From Bacillus sp. cl95 (GTDB taxonomy: Bacteria; Bacillota; Bacilli; Bacillales; Cytobacillaceae): DNA of 47,845 bases. The translations under genes and the position numbers were made by a program. The stretch covers positions 1 to 47,845 of the forward strand of contig NZ_FOYF01000011.1 of the NCBI RefSeq assembly GCF_900115925.1, read 5' to 3'. Shown here in pieces: positions 26,970 through 35,204 of this stretch (positions within the stretch are counted from its first letter, which is position 1; each line of letters opens with the position of its first letter). Below the pieces are notes generated by a model. The model ran no database searches. It was not told where the DNA came from and saw nothing but the letters and a program-made list of their open reading frames with translations.

Positions 26970-27329
26970 TTACTTAACTTCAACGTTAGCTCCAACTTCT
27001 TCAAGTTTAGCTTTGATTGCTTCAGCGTCTTCTTTAGATACGCCTTCTTTAAGTGCTTTTGGAGTGTTGTCAACAAGGTCTTTTGCTTCTTTAAGACCAA
27101 GACCAGTGATTTCACGTACAACTTTGATAACCTTGATTTTTTGATCGCCAGCGCCAGCAAGGATAACGTCAAATTCAGTTTTTTCTTCAACTGCAGCACC
27201 AGCTACAGCACCCATTGCTACTGGAGCAGCAGCAGTTACGCCGAATTCTTCTTCGATTGCTTTTACTAGGTCGTTAAGTTCTAAAACAGTCATGCTTTTA
27301 ACTGCTTCAATGATTTGTTCTTTAGTCAT
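26970..27329 (-). CDS. rplL: 50S ribosomal protein L7/L12
   Basis: L7/L12 forms the flexible stalk that recruits translational GTPases. The 119-residue product has an N-terminal dimerisation helix pair, an alanine-rich hinge at about residues 33-50 and a C-terminal domain with [20 protein letters not shown]. It is present as several copies per ribosome, consistent with its strong promoter and leader upstream of rplJ. The terminator follows directly. Confidence 0.98.
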   Translation of the reverse strand: MTKEQIIEAVKSMTVLELNDLVKAIEEEFGVTAAAPVAMGAVAGAAVEEKTEFDVILAGAGDQKIKVIKVVREITGLGLKEAKDLVDNTPKALKEGVSKEDAEAIKAKLEEVGANVEVK

Positions 27330-27387
27330 GATATATTTTCCTCCTTGAAATAGGTTAGTTTTTTTGGTTTAAAACGAGTATACAAGA

Positions 27388-27888
27388 TTAAGCGCCTTGT
27401 TCTTCTTTCTGTTCTGCAACTGCTTTTGTAACAAGAGCAAGATTGCGGATTGGAGCTTGAAGAACGCTGAGTAACATAGAAAGTAAACCTTCGCGTGATG
27501 GAAGTTCAGCAAGAGCTTTCACTTCTTCAACAGTCGCAACGTTACCTTCGATTACACCTGCTTTGATTTCAAGAGCTTGGTGCTTCTTAGCGAAGTCATT
27601 CAAGATTTTAGCTGGTGCTACTACATCCTCGTTACTGAATGCGATCGCGTTCGGGCCAGTTAAAGCACCGTTTAGACCTGTAAGCTCAGCAGCTTCAGCA
27701 GCACGACGAGTCATAGAGTTTTTGTAAACTTTGAAATCGATGCCCGCTTCACGAAGTTGTTTACGAAGTTCAGTTACTTCAGAAACAGTAAGACCACGGT
27801 AATCAACAACAATTGTTGATACGCTAGACTTTAACTTCTCGGAGATTTCATCAACGATTTGTTTTTTCATTTCAATTACATTGCTCAT
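27388..27888 (-). CDS. rplJ: 50S ribosomal protein L10
   Basis: L10 anchors L7/L12 dimers to the stalk base. The 166-residue product starts [20 protein letters not shown], has the [19 protein letters not shown] and [11 protein letters not shown] segments that bind rRNA, and an alpha-helical C-terminus for L7/L12. An upstream frame adds nine codons but overlaps the AGGAGGTG site; 166 residues equals the B. subtilis length. L10 regulates its own operon by binding the leader. Confidence 0.97.
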   Translation of the reverse strand: MSNVIEMKKQIVDEISEKLKSSVSTIVVDYRGLTVSEVTELRKQLREAGIDFKVYKNSMTRRAAEAAELTGLNGALTGPNAIAFSNEDVVAPAKILNDFAKKHQALEIKAGVIEGNVATVEEVKALAELPSREGLLSMLLSVLQAPIRNLALVTKAVAEQKEEQGA

Positions 27889-27892
27889 CTTT

Positions 27893-28056
27893 ACACCTCC
27901 TGTGATTAAGTGCATTCATACCAGGCAAACAAAAACCTCCACATCGAGCAGACATGGAGGCAGCATACAATAATAATATCGTATTACCTCGGCAGGATAT
28001 TAAGCTTATACAGCACCTACTGTCTACGGTACAAATGTTTATTTATTTAAACAACA
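27893..28056 (-). ncRNA. ribosomal protein L10 leader
   Basis: The leader upstream of rplJ contains the conserved blocks of the L10 leader family: GTAGACAGTAGGTGC, then TTAATATCCTGCCGAGGT, then a terminator-like hairpin at 27936-27960. In this family L10 (with L7/L12) binds the leader and shifts it toward termination when stalk proteins are in excess. The limits given run from the predicted transcription start to the ribosome-binding site. Confidence 0.9.
27931..27960 (-). terminator. attenuator hairpin of the L10 leader
   Basis: The minus strand reads a CCTCCATGT/ATGTGGAGG stem (with G-U pairs) around a 7-base loop, followed by TTTTTGTTTG. It lies before rplJ and after the conserved L10-binding blocks, so it is a regulated terminator rather than an operon end. 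Confidence 0.88.
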
Positions 28057-28062
28057 AAATAG

Positions 28063-28091
28063 ATTATATAAAATCTATCTTTAATTGTCAA
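28063..28091 (-). promoter_or_regulatory. rplJL promoter, perfect consensus
   Basis: TTGACA and TATAAT are separated by exactly 17 bases, a full sigma-A consensus. Predicted start is near 28056. It lies between rplA and rplJ and allows stalk proteins to be made in excess over L11 and L1, subject to attenuation in the leader. Confidence 0.93.
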
Positions 28092-28097
28092 TTACTA

Positions 28098-28796
28098 TTA
28101 TCTTACAGTTACAGAAGAAGGGTCAACTTTAACGCCAGGTCCCATTGTTGAAGTAACAGTAACGTTCTTCATGTAAGTTCCTTTTGCTGCAGCAGGCTTC
28201 ACTTTTACCATTGTATCGAAAATAGTGTTGAAGTTTTCAACAAGCTTTTCGTTTTCGAAAGAAGCTTTTCCGATAGGAACGTGAATGTTACCAGCTTTGT
28301 CAACACGGTATTCAACTTTACCAGCTTTGATTTCGTTAACAGCTCTAGTTACATCAAATGTAACAGTACCTGTCTTAGGGTTTGGCATTAAGCCTTTAGG
28401 TCCTAGAACGCGTCCAAGCTTACCAACTTCACCCATCATGTCTGGAGTAGCAACGATAACATCGAACTCAAACCAACCTTGTTGGATTTTAGTGATGTAT
28501 TCTGCATCGCCAACATAGTCTGCACCAGCAGCTTCTGCTTCTTTAATTTTTTCACCCTTAGCGAATACTAAAACGCGTTGAGTTTTACCAGTACCGTTTG
28601 GAAGCACAACTGCTCCACGGATTTGCTGGTCAGCTTTCTTAGGGTCAACCCCAAGACGGAATGCCACTTCAAGAGTTGCATCAAATTTAGCGAAGCTAGT
28701 TTTCTTCGCAAGATCGATTGCTTCTGCGATTGGATAAGCAGTTGCGCGATCTACAAGCTTTGCAGCTTCTAAATACTTCTTACCTTTTTTAGCCAT
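28098..28796 (-). CDS. rplA: 50S ribosomal protein L1
   Basis: L1 forms the mobile stalk next to the E site and also represses its own synthesis by binding an rRNA-like structure on its mRNA. The 232-residue product has both domains, with [15 protein letters not shown] in the second and the closing [14 protein letters not shown]. It follows rplK, and the interval between them contains a candidate L1 target (28816-28841). Confidence 0.98.
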   Translation of the reverse strand: MAKKGKKYLEAAKLVDRATAYPIAEAIDLAKKTSFAKFDATLEVAFRLGVDPKKADQQIRGAVVLPNGTGKTQRVLVFAKGEKIKEAEAAGADYVGDAEYITKIQQGWFEFDVIVATPDMMGEVGKLGRVLGPKGLMPNPKTGTVTFDVTRAVNEIKAGKVEYRVDKAGNIHVPIGKASFENEKLVENFNTIFDTMVKVKPAAAKGTYMKNVTVTSTMGPGVKVDPSSVTVR

Positions 28797-28815
28797 TGTA
28801 ATTTCCTCCTAGATT

Positions 28816-28841
28816 GTGGTTTTAACGGATTTACCTCCCAC
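28816..28841 (-). promoter_or_regulatory. putative L1-binding site upstream of rplA
   Basis: On the minus strand a 26-base element begins GTGGGAGG and ends AACCAC, mimicking the 23S rRNA L1 site (helix 76), which has GUGGGAGG on one side and ACCAC on the other. It lies about 20 bases before the rplA start, next to the ribosome-binding site. A near copy lies ahead of rplK. L1 binding here would repress rplA. Confidence 0.7.
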
Positions 28842-28905
28842 GAATAAAGGTTGCGAGTGAAAGACTTCAACTACGCAACCTCAATCAGACCTATGCAACA
28901 AACAA

Positions 28906-29331
28906 TTAGTCTTCGATAACAATACCCATGCTGCGAGCAGTACCTTCAACCATACGCATAGCCGCTTCTACGCTAGCTGCGTTAAGGTCAGGCATTTTCT
29001 GTTCAGCAATCTCGCGTACCGTACCACGCTTAACTGTTGCTACTTTATTACGGTTTGGTTCACCAGAACCAGACTGGATTCCAGCTGCTACCTTCAAAAG
29101 AACTGCAGCAGGAGGAGTTTTCGTAATAAATGTAAATGAACGGTCTTCGAATACCGTAATTTCAACAGGAATGATTAGTCCAGCTTGATCAGCTGTACGA
29201 GCATTAAATTCCTTACAGAATCCCATGATGTTAACACCGGCTTGACCTAGTGCAGGTCCAACTGGTGGTGCTGGGTTAGCTTTACCAGCAGGGATTTGCA
29301 ATTTTACCATCTTAATTACTTTTTTAGCCAC
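28906..29331 (-). CDS. rplK: 50S ribosomal protein L11
   Basis: L11 binds the GTPase-associated centre with L10 and is required for the stringent response through RelA. The 141-residue product has the proline-rich [19 protein letters not shown] segment, the thiostrepton-contact region, and the C-terminal rRNA-binding domain ending [10 protein letters not shown]. The start is taken as GTG at 29331, eight bases after GGAGG; the longer frame upstream runs through the leader. The length equals the B. subtilis protein. Confidence 0.97.
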   Translation of the reverse strand: MAKKVIKMVKLQIPAGKANPAPPVGPALGQAGVNIMGFCKEFNARTADQAGLIIPVEITVFEDRSFTFITKTPPAAVLLKVAAGIQSGSGEPNRNKVATVKRGTVREIAEQKMPDLNAASVEAAMRMVEGTARSMGIVIED

Positions 29332-29358
29332 GAGACACACCTCCTTAAAGTCCGTGAT

Positions 29359-29384
29359 GTGGTAATAGGGGATTCCCCTCCCAC
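29359..29384 (-). promoter_or_regulatory. putative L1-binding site upstream of rplK
   Basis: A 26-base element begins GTGGGAGGGG and ends TTACCAC, and agrees with the element before rplA at 20 of 26 positions. It lies in the rplK leader about 28 bases before the start codon and contains a strong GGGG/CCCC inner stem. It fits the known scheme in which L1 represses the L11-L1 message. Confidence 0.72.
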
Positions 29385-29460
29385 TCAACAAAAGTCTTTA
29401 TGTGAAAATAAAGAACTTGACATATCACCGTCAATTGTCCAAGACATACTGACCTATGAA

Positions 29461-29489
29461 ATATTAACATTTTTTAAAATGTATTTCAA
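29461..29489 (-). promoter_or_regulatory. rplK-rplA promoter
   Basis: The -35 TTGAAA and the -10 TAATAT with a TGn extension are separated by 17 bases, right after the nusG stop. Predicted start is near 29454, giving a leader of about 120 bases that includes the L1 site. Confidence 0.72.
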
Positions 29490-29500
29490 GTTTTTTTCAA

Positions 29501-30034
29501 TTATAATTTATCAATTTGTGTAAAATCAAGTTCAACCGGCGTATCGCGACCGAACATATTTACAAGTACTTTCAATTTGGACTTATCTTTATCCATCTCT
29601 TCAATAGTACCTGTAAAGTTAGCAAACGGCCCTTCTTTTACCGTAACTGTTTCGCCGATTTCATAGTTATGGTCGACTCTCTTTTCTTCCACGCCCATAC
29701 GCTTCAGAATCATGACTACTTCTTCAGGTAAAAGAGCGGTTGGCTTTGAACCAGAACCTGCAGATCCTACGAAGCCTGTTACACCTGGCGTATTACGAAC
29801 AACATACCAAGAATCGTCTGTCATGACGATTTCAACAAGTACATAGCCCGGAAATACTTTCTTCTTTGTCACTTTTTTCTTACCATTTTTGAAATCTGTT
29901 TCTTCTTCTTCCGGTACTACTACACGGAAGATTTTATCTTGCATTCCCATAGATTCAACACGTTTCTCTAAGTTCGCTTTAACCTTGTTCTCATAACCAG
30001 AGTACGTATGAACAACATACCAATTCTTTTCCAT
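29501..30034 (-). CDS. nusG: transcription elongation/pausing factor NusG
   Basis: NusG binds RNA polymerase at the clamp; in Bacillus it promotes sequence-specific pausing and can couple transcription to translation through S10. The 177-residue product has the N-terminal NGN domain (MEKNWYVVHTYSGYENKVKA onward), a basic linker with KKKVFPGYVLVE, and a C-terminal KOW domain from about residue 125 ending FTQIDKL. The only good Shine-Dalgarno sequence is 21 bases from the ATG, with a hairpin between them. A terminator lies upstream, after secE. Confidence 0.98.
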   Translation of the reverse strand: MEKNWYVVHTYSGYENKVKANLEKRVESMGMQDKIFRVVVPEEEETDFKNGKKKVTKKKVFPGYVLVEIVMTDDSWYVVRNTPGVTGFVGSAGSGSKPTALLPEEVVMILKRMGVEEKRVDHNYEIGETVTVKEGPFANFTGTIEEMDKDKSKLKVLVNMFGRDTPVELDFTQIDKL

Positions 30035-30063
30035 TCAAGAGGACTTGAGCGTCCGTCCCTCCC
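30035..30063 (-). promoter_or_regulatory. nusG ribosome-binding site with an intervening hairpin
   Basis: On the minus strand the sequence GGGAGGGA (30056-30063) is followed by 7 bases, a 14-base hairpin TCAAG-TCCT-CTTGA (30035-30048), and then directly by the ATG. The linear spacing of 21 bases is too long for normal initiation, but folding the hairpin leaves 7. The loop TCCT and its neighbour C could also pair with GAGGG and hide the site. Confidence 0.6.
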
Positions 30064-30164
30064 TGTATATATTCATTATTTTTTAAAAGTCTATCTTTCG
30101 GACTTTACTAGTTGTGCAGTTTCAGAATTACTAAGTTGTCTTATGACACTTTCTGAGCCAAATG

Positions 30165-30187
30165 AAAAAACCCGTTAAACGGGCTTT
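30165..30187 (-). terminator. intrinsic terminator between secE and nusG
   Basis: A 9-base stem (AAAGCCCGT with ACGGGTTTT, one G-U pair) and a 3-base loop are followed by a run of T on the minus strand. It lies about 50 bases after secE. Since nusG has no obvious promoter of its own, this may be a partial terminator or an attenuator. Confidence 0.8.
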
Positions 30188-30235
30188 GAAGTCATTTCCT
30201 GTACTATTTTCCATTATACCATGAGTGGCACGGTG

Positions 30236-30418
30236 TTATTCAAGAATTAAACGAATCAATTCAGAAATTCCTAAATCAAGTACTGCAAAGAAAATAGCAA
30301 AAAAGGCAACAGTGGATAAAACGGTAATCGTTGAGCGTGTTAACTCACTGCGTTTAGGCCAACTTACCTTTCTCATTTCGCGAACGACATCGCTGAAGAA
30401 ACTTGTTATACGTTGCAT
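30236..30418 (-). CDS. secE: protein translocase subunit SecE
   Basis: SecE clamps the two halves of SecY. The 60-residue product is the short Gram-positive form: an amphipathic helix with VREMRKVSWPKRSEL, then one membrane span at about residues 31-55. It begins about 50 bases after rpmG. The order rpmG-secE-nusG is conserved in Bacilli. Confidence 0.97.
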   Translation of the reverse strand: MQRITSFFSDVVREMRKVSWPKRSELTRSTITVLSTVAFFAIFFAVLDLGISELIRLILE

Positions 30419-30467
30419 TCTGAAACCCCCAACTATCGCAATAGCATAATTTTAATCTATGAAAGAT

Positions 30468-30617
30468 TCACTTTGTTTCTCGGTGAACCGTTTGACTACC
30501 ACATGATTTACAAAACTTCTTCAATTCTAGCCTTTCAGGGCTTGTCTGCTTATTCGTTGTAGTGGAGTAATTTCTTGATCCACAATCACTGCAAGCAAGT
30601 GTAACTTTTTTGTTCAT
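30468..30617 (-). CDS. rpmG: 50S ribosomal protein L33, zinc-binding type
   Basis: I translated a 49-residue product starting [19 protein letters not shown] and ending TVHRETK. Cys9, Cys12, Cys36 and Cys39 form the zinc site, so it is a zinc-containing paralogue; Bacilli usually carry further copies elsewhere. It is the first gene of the rpmG-secE unit, about 40 bases from a good promoter, with an AAGG sequence before the ATG. Confidence 0.95.
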   Translation of the reverse strand: MNKKVTLACSDCGSRNYSTTTNKQTSPERLELKKFCKSCGSQTVHRETK

Positions 30618-30657
30618 TACTGACACCTTCTAAAATACCAAGTTTTATGTCTTAAAA

Positions 30658-30686
30658 ACTTTAACACGGCACCTATTTAATGTCAA
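30658..30686 (-). promoter_or_regulatory. rpmG-secE promoter
   Basis: A consensus -35 TTGACA and a -10 TAAAGT with a TGn extension are separated by 17 bases. Predicted start is near 30651. The -35 touches the foot of the hairpin that ends the sigH transcript. Confidence 0.75.
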
Positions 30687-30687
30687 T

Positions 30688-30724
30688 AACGCTTAAAACT
30701 AGAATTCTCTAAATTCTAAGCGTT
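30688..30724 (-). terminator. hairpin between sigH and rpmG
   Basis: An 8-base outer stem (AACGCTTA with TAAGCGTT) encloses an AGAATT/AATTCT inner stem. On the minus strand it is followed by ATTGAC, not a U-run, so as a sigH terminator it is weak. It lies 36 bases past the sigH stop. Confidence 0.5.
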
Positions 30725-30759
30725 TTCAAATGCTGGATAAAATTAAACCTCTTGCAAGG

Positions 30760-31410
30760 TTAATGTGAAAACTCTCTTACTTCCAAATATCTTTCAAGCT
30801 TGCGTTTGACACGCTGAAGGGCATTGTCAATCGATTTGACATGACGGTTCAATTCCTCTGAGATTTCTTGATATGACTGCCCATCCAAATATAAAGAGAG
30901 AACTTTTCTTTCAAGGTCGCTGAGAAGTTCCGTCATCTTATCTTCAATGTTATCAAACTCTTCTTGACTGATAATCAATTGTTCAGGATCGAGCACTTTC
31001 GCGCCGGAAAGAACATCCATCAGAGTTCTGTCGGATTCTTCGTCATAAATCGGCTTGTCCAGTGAGACATAAGAATTCAAAGGTATATGTTTTTGCCTTG
31101 TAGCAGTCTTAATTGCGGTAATAATTTGTCTGGTAATGCACAATTCCGCGAATGCCTTAAAAGAAGTAAGCTTGTCCTCTTTAAAGTCACGAATCGCTTT
31201 ATACAACCCGATCATGCCTTCTTGAACTATATCTTCTTTATCGGCACCAATAAGAAAGTATGACCTGGCTTTAGCACGAACGAAATTGCGATACTTATGA
31301 ATTAAGAAATCCAATGCGTCACTTTCACCTTTATGCACCAAATCTACCAATTCTTCGTCTTCGAGCATTTGATATCTCTCAGTATTTTTCATCCTGAAGT
31401 CCGAAATCAC
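30760..31410 (-). CDS. sigH: RNA polymerase sigma factor SigH
   Basis: SigH (sigma-30) directs transcription at the onset of sporulation and in competence. The 216-residue product has sigma region 2 with DKEDIVQEGMIGLYKAIRDF and the C-terminal helix-turn-helix with SYQEISEELNRHVKSIDNAL, and is closely similar to the B. subtilis protein through the core. I prefer the GTG at 31410, seven bases after a GGGGGG site, over an upstream ATG and an internal ATG that lack such sites. Its presence supports an endospore former. Translation from yacP upstream is separated by 71 bases. Confidence 0.95.
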   Translation of the reverse strand: MISDFRMKNTERYQMLEDEELVDLVHKGESDALDFLIHKYRNFVRAKARSYFLIGADKEDIVQEGMIGLYKAIRDFKEDKLTSFKAFAELCITRQIITAIKTATRQKHIPLNSYVSLDKPIYDEESDRTLMDVLSGAKVLDPEQLIISQEEFDNIEDKMTELLSDLERKVLSLYLDGQSYQEISEELNRHVKSIDNALQRVKRKLERYLEVREFSH

Positions 31411-31481
31411 CCAGATTCCCCCCGCCCGCAAAAACATAGATAATAATAGTATACAGCAGGCCTTTTTTAAGCGTCAATAAG

Positions 31482-31991
31482 TCATTGCTTTCCTCTGCGC
31501 CATTTTTCAAAAATTTCTGCCACTTCATTACTTAAAGGAATTTTGGAAACTGGTTTCTTCTCCTGAATGACCTTTACGCTTTTTTCAATGCCCTTTTCAA
31601 TACTTTCCATCTCTGTCAGCAATTCACGAGCAGATATTCTCAATGCTCCCTGTCCAAAAATAACCCATTGCTCCGTAAAGTCTGAGGTAGCGACATGTAT
31701 TTGCGTTCTTCGGTTATTCATATCAATCGCTAGTTTTTCAATCCGCTCATCCGCCGATTCATTTTCTCGTGTGAAGATAACTTCGATTTTATGGTTCTTA
31801 TACTTCTTTTCGATTCCTTGGACATAATGGGCATCAAATACAACGATGACTTTAAAACCTGAATATCCTTGGTATTCTGCCATTTTTTCTATAAGCCTGT
31901 CCCTGGCGGCAGCTAAATCCTTCTCCTTTAGCTGCCGCAGTTCTGGCCAAGCACCAATGATGTTGTAACCGTCAACAAGCAGGATATCCAT
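31482..31991 (-). CDS. rae1: ribosome-associated endoribonuclease Rae1 (YacP)
   Basis: This 169-residue NYN/PIN-family protein corresponds to B. subtilis YacP (Rae1), which cuts mRNA in the ribosomal A site. It starts MDILLVDGYNIIGAWPEL with the first catalytic aspartate at residue 7, and continues with VVFDAHYV, FTRENESADERIE and VATSDFTEQ, which hold the remaining acidic residues of the PIN fold. It lies two bases after rlmB and is probably cotranscribed with it. Confidence 0.93.
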   Translation of the reverse strand: MDILLVDGYNIIGAWPELRQLKEKDLAAARDRLIEKMAEYQGYSGFKVIVVFDAHYVQGIEKKYKNHKIEVIFTRENESADERIEKLAIDMNNRRTQIHVATSDFTEQWVIFGQGALRISARELLTEMESIEKGIEKSVKVIQEKKPVSKIPLSNEVAEIFEKWRRGKQ

Positions 31992-31993
31992 GC

Positions 31994-32734
31994 TTATCCC
32001 TCTAGCGGATGGCGTTTCCGGTAGACCTCATACATTAGTAATGCAGCCGCAACGGACGCATTTAATGATGTAACATGTCCTACCATTGGCAAATGAATGA
32101 GGAAATCGCATTTCTCGCGGATTAATCGTCCCATCCCTTTACCTTCACTGCCAATGACCAATCCTAAAGGCATCGTTCCATCAAAACGACGGTAATCCTG
32201 ACTTTGTCTAGCATCTGTTCCGGCAATCCAAACGCCGCGTTCCTTTAATTCATCGATCGTTCTTGCCATGTTCGTCACTCGAACAACGGGGATATGTTCG
32301 ATTGCACCTGTAGAAGCTTTAGCCACTGTTGATGTCAAACCAACTGCACGGCGTTTTGGAATGATGATTCCGTGAGCACCTACCGAGTCGGCTGTTCGCA
32401 TAACTGAACCGAGATTATGCGGATCTTCAATTTCATCAAGTAAAATAAAGAATGGTGCTTCATTACGTTTCTCGGCGATGGCAAATAAATCGTCCAACTC
32501 AGCATATTCGTAAGCCGCAATATATGCTAGTACACCTTGATGATTTTCAGTTACTTGATCAATTTTCTTCTTAGGTACAAACTGAACCAATACTTTTGCC
32601 TCTTTAGCGAGCTCGATGACTTGTTGCATTTGCCCTCGTTGTGAACCTTCTGCTATTAGGATTTTATTAATATCACGTTCTGACTTAAGCGCCTCAATAA
32701 CAGGATTTTTGCCGGTAATAAAGTCTTGGCTCAT
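31994..32734 (-). CDS. rlmB: 23S rRNA 2'-O-methyltransferase RlmB
   Basis: This 246-residue SpoU/TrmH-family enzyme methylates the 2'-hydroxyl of a guanosine in the 23S P loop (G2251 in E. coli numbering). It has the N-terminal L30e-like substrate domain and the C-terminal SPOUT knot: [42 protein letters not shown] and [20 protein letters not shown]. It overlaps mrnC by four bases (ATGA). The exact site is inferred from the family. Confidence 0.94.
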   Translation of the reverse strand: MSQDFITGKNPVIEALKSERDINKILIAEGSQRGQMQQVIELAKEAKVLVQFVPKKKIDQVTENHQGVLAYIAAYEYAELDDLFAIAEKRNEAPFFILLDEIEDPHNLGSVMRTADSVGAHGIIIPKRRAVGLTSTVAKASTGAIEHIPVVRVTNMARTIDELKERGVWIAGTDARQSQDYRRFDGTMPLGLVIGSEGKGMGRLIREKCDFLIHLPMVGHVTSLNASVAAALLMYEVYRKRHPLEG

Positions 32735-33156
32735 TTTGCTCCTCCTCCTTGATTGTTTTCAACAAACTCAAAAGAACACACTACTAAATCTTTCAAACGT
32801 TCTTCCTGTCCCGATAGATATAAATGTCCAATTAGCGCCTCAAATGCTGTACTGTAACGATATGTTTGCACGTCTGTATTTTTTGGTACAGAACCGGACT
32901 TTGCATTTCTCCCTCTTTTTACCACTGCCATTTCCACTTCACTCAACATTTCTAAATCCAGCATGTGAAAGAGAATTTGTGATTGTGCTTTTGCTGAAAC
33001 ATATCTTGTCCCAGCTCTGTGTAACTGATTTGGCTTGACTTGTCCACTTTGCAGAAGGTGATGCCTTACATAATTTTCAAAAACGGCATCACCCATATAA
33101 GCCAAAGCTAAGCTGTTTAGCTGTTTTTCATCAATCTTGTTTTCGTAATGAAGCAT
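32731..33156 (-). CDS. mrnC: Mini-ribonuclease III
   Basis: Mini-III is an RNase III catalytic domain without a double-stranded RNA-binding domain; it trims 23S rRNA ends in B. subtilis. The 141-residue product has the signature [19 protein letters not shown] with the catalytic aspartate at 23, and the second acidic motif in [15 protein letters not shown]. It lies four bases after cysS and overlaps rlmB, grouping rRNA maturation enzymes. Confidence 0.96.
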   Translation of the reverse strand: MLHYENKIDEKQLNSLALAYMGDAVFENYVRHHLLQSGQVKPNQLHRAGTRYVSAKAQSQILFHMLDLEMLSEVEMAVVKRGRNAKSGSVPKNTDVQTYRYSTAFEALIGHLYLSGQEERLKDLVVCSFEFVENNQGGGAK

Positions 33157-33160
33157 TCAC

Positions 33161-34558
33161 TTAGCCTCTTTTCCATCTTGGTCCTTGCGGAGTATCTTCA
33201 AGTATGATGTTCATATCTTTTAATTGATCACGGATTTGGTCAGCAAGCTTGAAATCACGGTCTTTACGAGCCTGAATTCTTTTCGCGATCAAGGCATCGA
33301 TCTCTTCATCAAGCAACTCTTCACCTTTTAATTCGATTCCAAGTACTTTCAATAAATCTTCGAATTCTTTTAAGAAGGCATCGATTACATCGATATCCGT
33401 ATTCTTTTCCATCACATAATAATTTGCCAACTTAGATAGTTCAAATAATACTGAAATAGCATTAGCTGTATTAAAATCATCGTCCATTTCAACGATAAAT
33501 TGATCGTGCAAAGCAGTAATCTTATCTTTCCACTCTTGACTGTCTTCAGCAAGATTCACACTAGTTTCTTTTCTGTGTTTAAGGTTTTGATAGGAAGTTG
33601 TTATCCGTTCAAAAGCAGCAAGAGTATTTTCCAAAAGCTCTTCACTGTAATTAATCGGATTACGATAATGAACAGAGAGCATAAAGAACCTTAGCACCTG
33701 CGGATCATGAATCTTAATGATGTCATGCACAAGGACGAAATTACCGAGTGATTTAGACATCTTTTCGTTGTCGATATTAATATAGCCGTTGTGCATCCAA
33801 TAATTTGCGAAAGTTTTCCCCGATAAAGCTTCTGACTGCGCAATCTCATTTTCATGGTGAGGGAAGGTTAAATCCTGACCACCAGCATGGATATCGATCG
33901 TATCGCCAAGATATTTTTTCGCCATCGCCGAGCATTCAATATGCCAACCAGGTCTTCCTTGACCCCATGGGCTTTCCCAAGCAATTTCACCTACTTTAGC
34001 CGCTTTCCACAAGGCAAAATCCAGTGCATCCTGCTTTTTCTCCCCAACTTCAATCCTTGCCCCTAATCGCAATTCTTCAATCGGCTGGTGAGAAAGCTTT
34101 CCATACCCCTCAAACTTTCTTGTTCTAAAATAAACATCACCTTGAGATTCGTATGCGAAATCTTTTTCGATAAGTTTTTCAATAAATTCAATAATGATAT
34201 CCATACTTTCCATTACACGCGGATGGGCATCAGCCTTTTTGCATCCCAGAGCAGATACGTCCTCAAAATAGGCGTTGATGAATTTCTCTGCAATCGTGGG
34301 AACGTCCGTACTCAGTTCATTCGCAACACGGATCAACTTATCGTCAACATCTGTAAAATTAGAGATGTATTGAATTTCATAACCTCTGAATTCAAAGTAG
34401 CGACGGACCGTATCGAACACAATTGCCGGACGTGCATTTCCTATGTGAATATAATTGTAGACAGTCGGTCCGCACACATACATTTTCACTTTCCCTTCTT
34501 CAAGGGGCTTGAACGTTTCCTTTTGTCGAGTAAGCGTATTATATAATTGAATGGCCAT
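33161..34558 (-). CDS. cysS: cysteinyl-tRNA synthetase
   Basis: CysRS charges tRNA-Cys. The 465-residue product has the HIGN motif at about 38-41, zinc ligands around Cys29 and in the GWHIECSAM and [10 protein letters not shown] motifs, and EKMSKSLGN near 270. The ATG at 34558, seven bases after AAAGGAG, is preferred over a start six codons upstream. The gene overlaps the end of cysE by 20 bases and shares its T-box control. Confidence 0.98.
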   Translation of the reverse strand: MAIQLYNTLTRQKETFKPLEEGKVKMYVCGPTVYNYIHIGNARPAIVFDTVRRYFEFRGYEIQYISNFTDVDDKLIRVANELSTDVPTIAEKFINAYFEDVSALGCKKADAHPRVMESMDIIIEFIEKLIEKDFAYESQGDVYFRTRKFEGYGKLSHQPIEELRLGARIEVGEKKQDALDFALWKAAKVGEIAWESPWGQGRPGWHIECSAMAKKYLGDTIDIHAGGQDLTFPHHENEIAQSEALSGKTFANYWMHNGYINIDNEKMSKSLGNFVLVHDIIKIHDPQVLRFFMLSVHYRNPINYSEELLENTLAAFERITTSYQNLKHRKETSVNLAEDSQEWKDKITALHDQFIVEMDDDFNTANAISVLFELSKLANYYVMEKNTDIDVIDAFLKEFEDLLKVLGIELKGEELLDEEIDALIAKRIQARKDRDFKLADQIRDQLKDMNIILEDTPQGPRWKRG

Positions 34559-35198
34559 TGGCTTTGCTCCTTTCATCTTCCAATTCTTTTTTTAATTGCA
34601 TAACTTGTTCTTCAAGCGCTTTAAAACGATCTGCTGTAGGGTCGGGAAGATCGCAATGATTGAGATCGCGATTGATTCTTCTGCCATCCCTAATGACTAC
34701 TTTACCCGGTACCCCAACGACCGTTGAATTTGGCGGCACATCTTTCAATACGACTGAACCGGCACCAATCTTGGAATTCTCTCCGATTGTAATGGAGCCT
34801 AAAACTTTAGCACCCGTTGCAATCAAAGCATTATCAAGAATCGTAGGATGCCGTTTCCCTTTTTCTTTTCCTGTTCCCCCGAGTGTCACACCTTGAAAGA
34901 CAGTAACATTATTTCCTATTTCACATGTTTCCCCAATTACAACACCCATACCGTGGTCAATAAAAAAACGACGGCCAATCTTGGCACCAGGATGTATTTC
35001 TATTCCAGTAAGAAACCTACTTACCTGGGAAATAACTCGAGCAATAAAAAAGAATTTCCGCTTGTAAAACGCATGTGCAAGCCGATGTGCCCAGATGGCA
35101 TGCAAACCAGAATAAGTTAGGATTACCTCCAAATAGGTGCGGGCTGCCGGGTCTTGGTCAAACACAACCTCTATGTCTTCTTTGAGTTTCTTAAACAT
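34539..35198 (-). CDS. cysE: serine O-acetyltransferase
   Basis: CysE acetylates serine to O-acetylserine, the first step of cysteine synthesis. The 219-residue product has an N-terminal helical domain and a left-handed beta-helix of hexapeptide repeats with [19 protein letters not shown] and [18 protein letters not shown]. The longer upstream frame runs through the T-box terminator and is rejected; the ATG at 35198 has a GAGGAGG site. Together with cysS it forms the unit controlled by the cysteine T-box. Confidence 0.97.
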   Translation of the reverse strand: MFKKLKEDIEVVFDQDPAARTYLEVILTYSGLHAIWAHRLAHAFYKRKFFFIARVISQVSRFLTGIEIHPGAKIGRRFFIDHGMGVVIGETCEIGNNVTVFQGVTLGGTGKEKGKRHPTILDNALIATGAKVLGSITIGENSKIGAGSVVLKDVPPNSTVVGVPGKVVIRDGRRINRDLNHCDLPDPTADRFKALEEQVMQLKKELEDERSKANGHSII

Positions 35199-35204
35199 TG
35201 TGAT

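Noticed and set aside
26814-27269. A 151-codon plus-strand frame opposite rplL and the end of its terminator
   Set aside because: It reads through the rplL terminator and the complement of rplL; the Phe/Ser-rich product is a mirror of the Glu/Lys/Ala codons on the real strand.
34088-34546. A 152-codon plus-strand frame opposite cysS
   Set aside because: Fully inside cysS on the other strand, with no independent signals.
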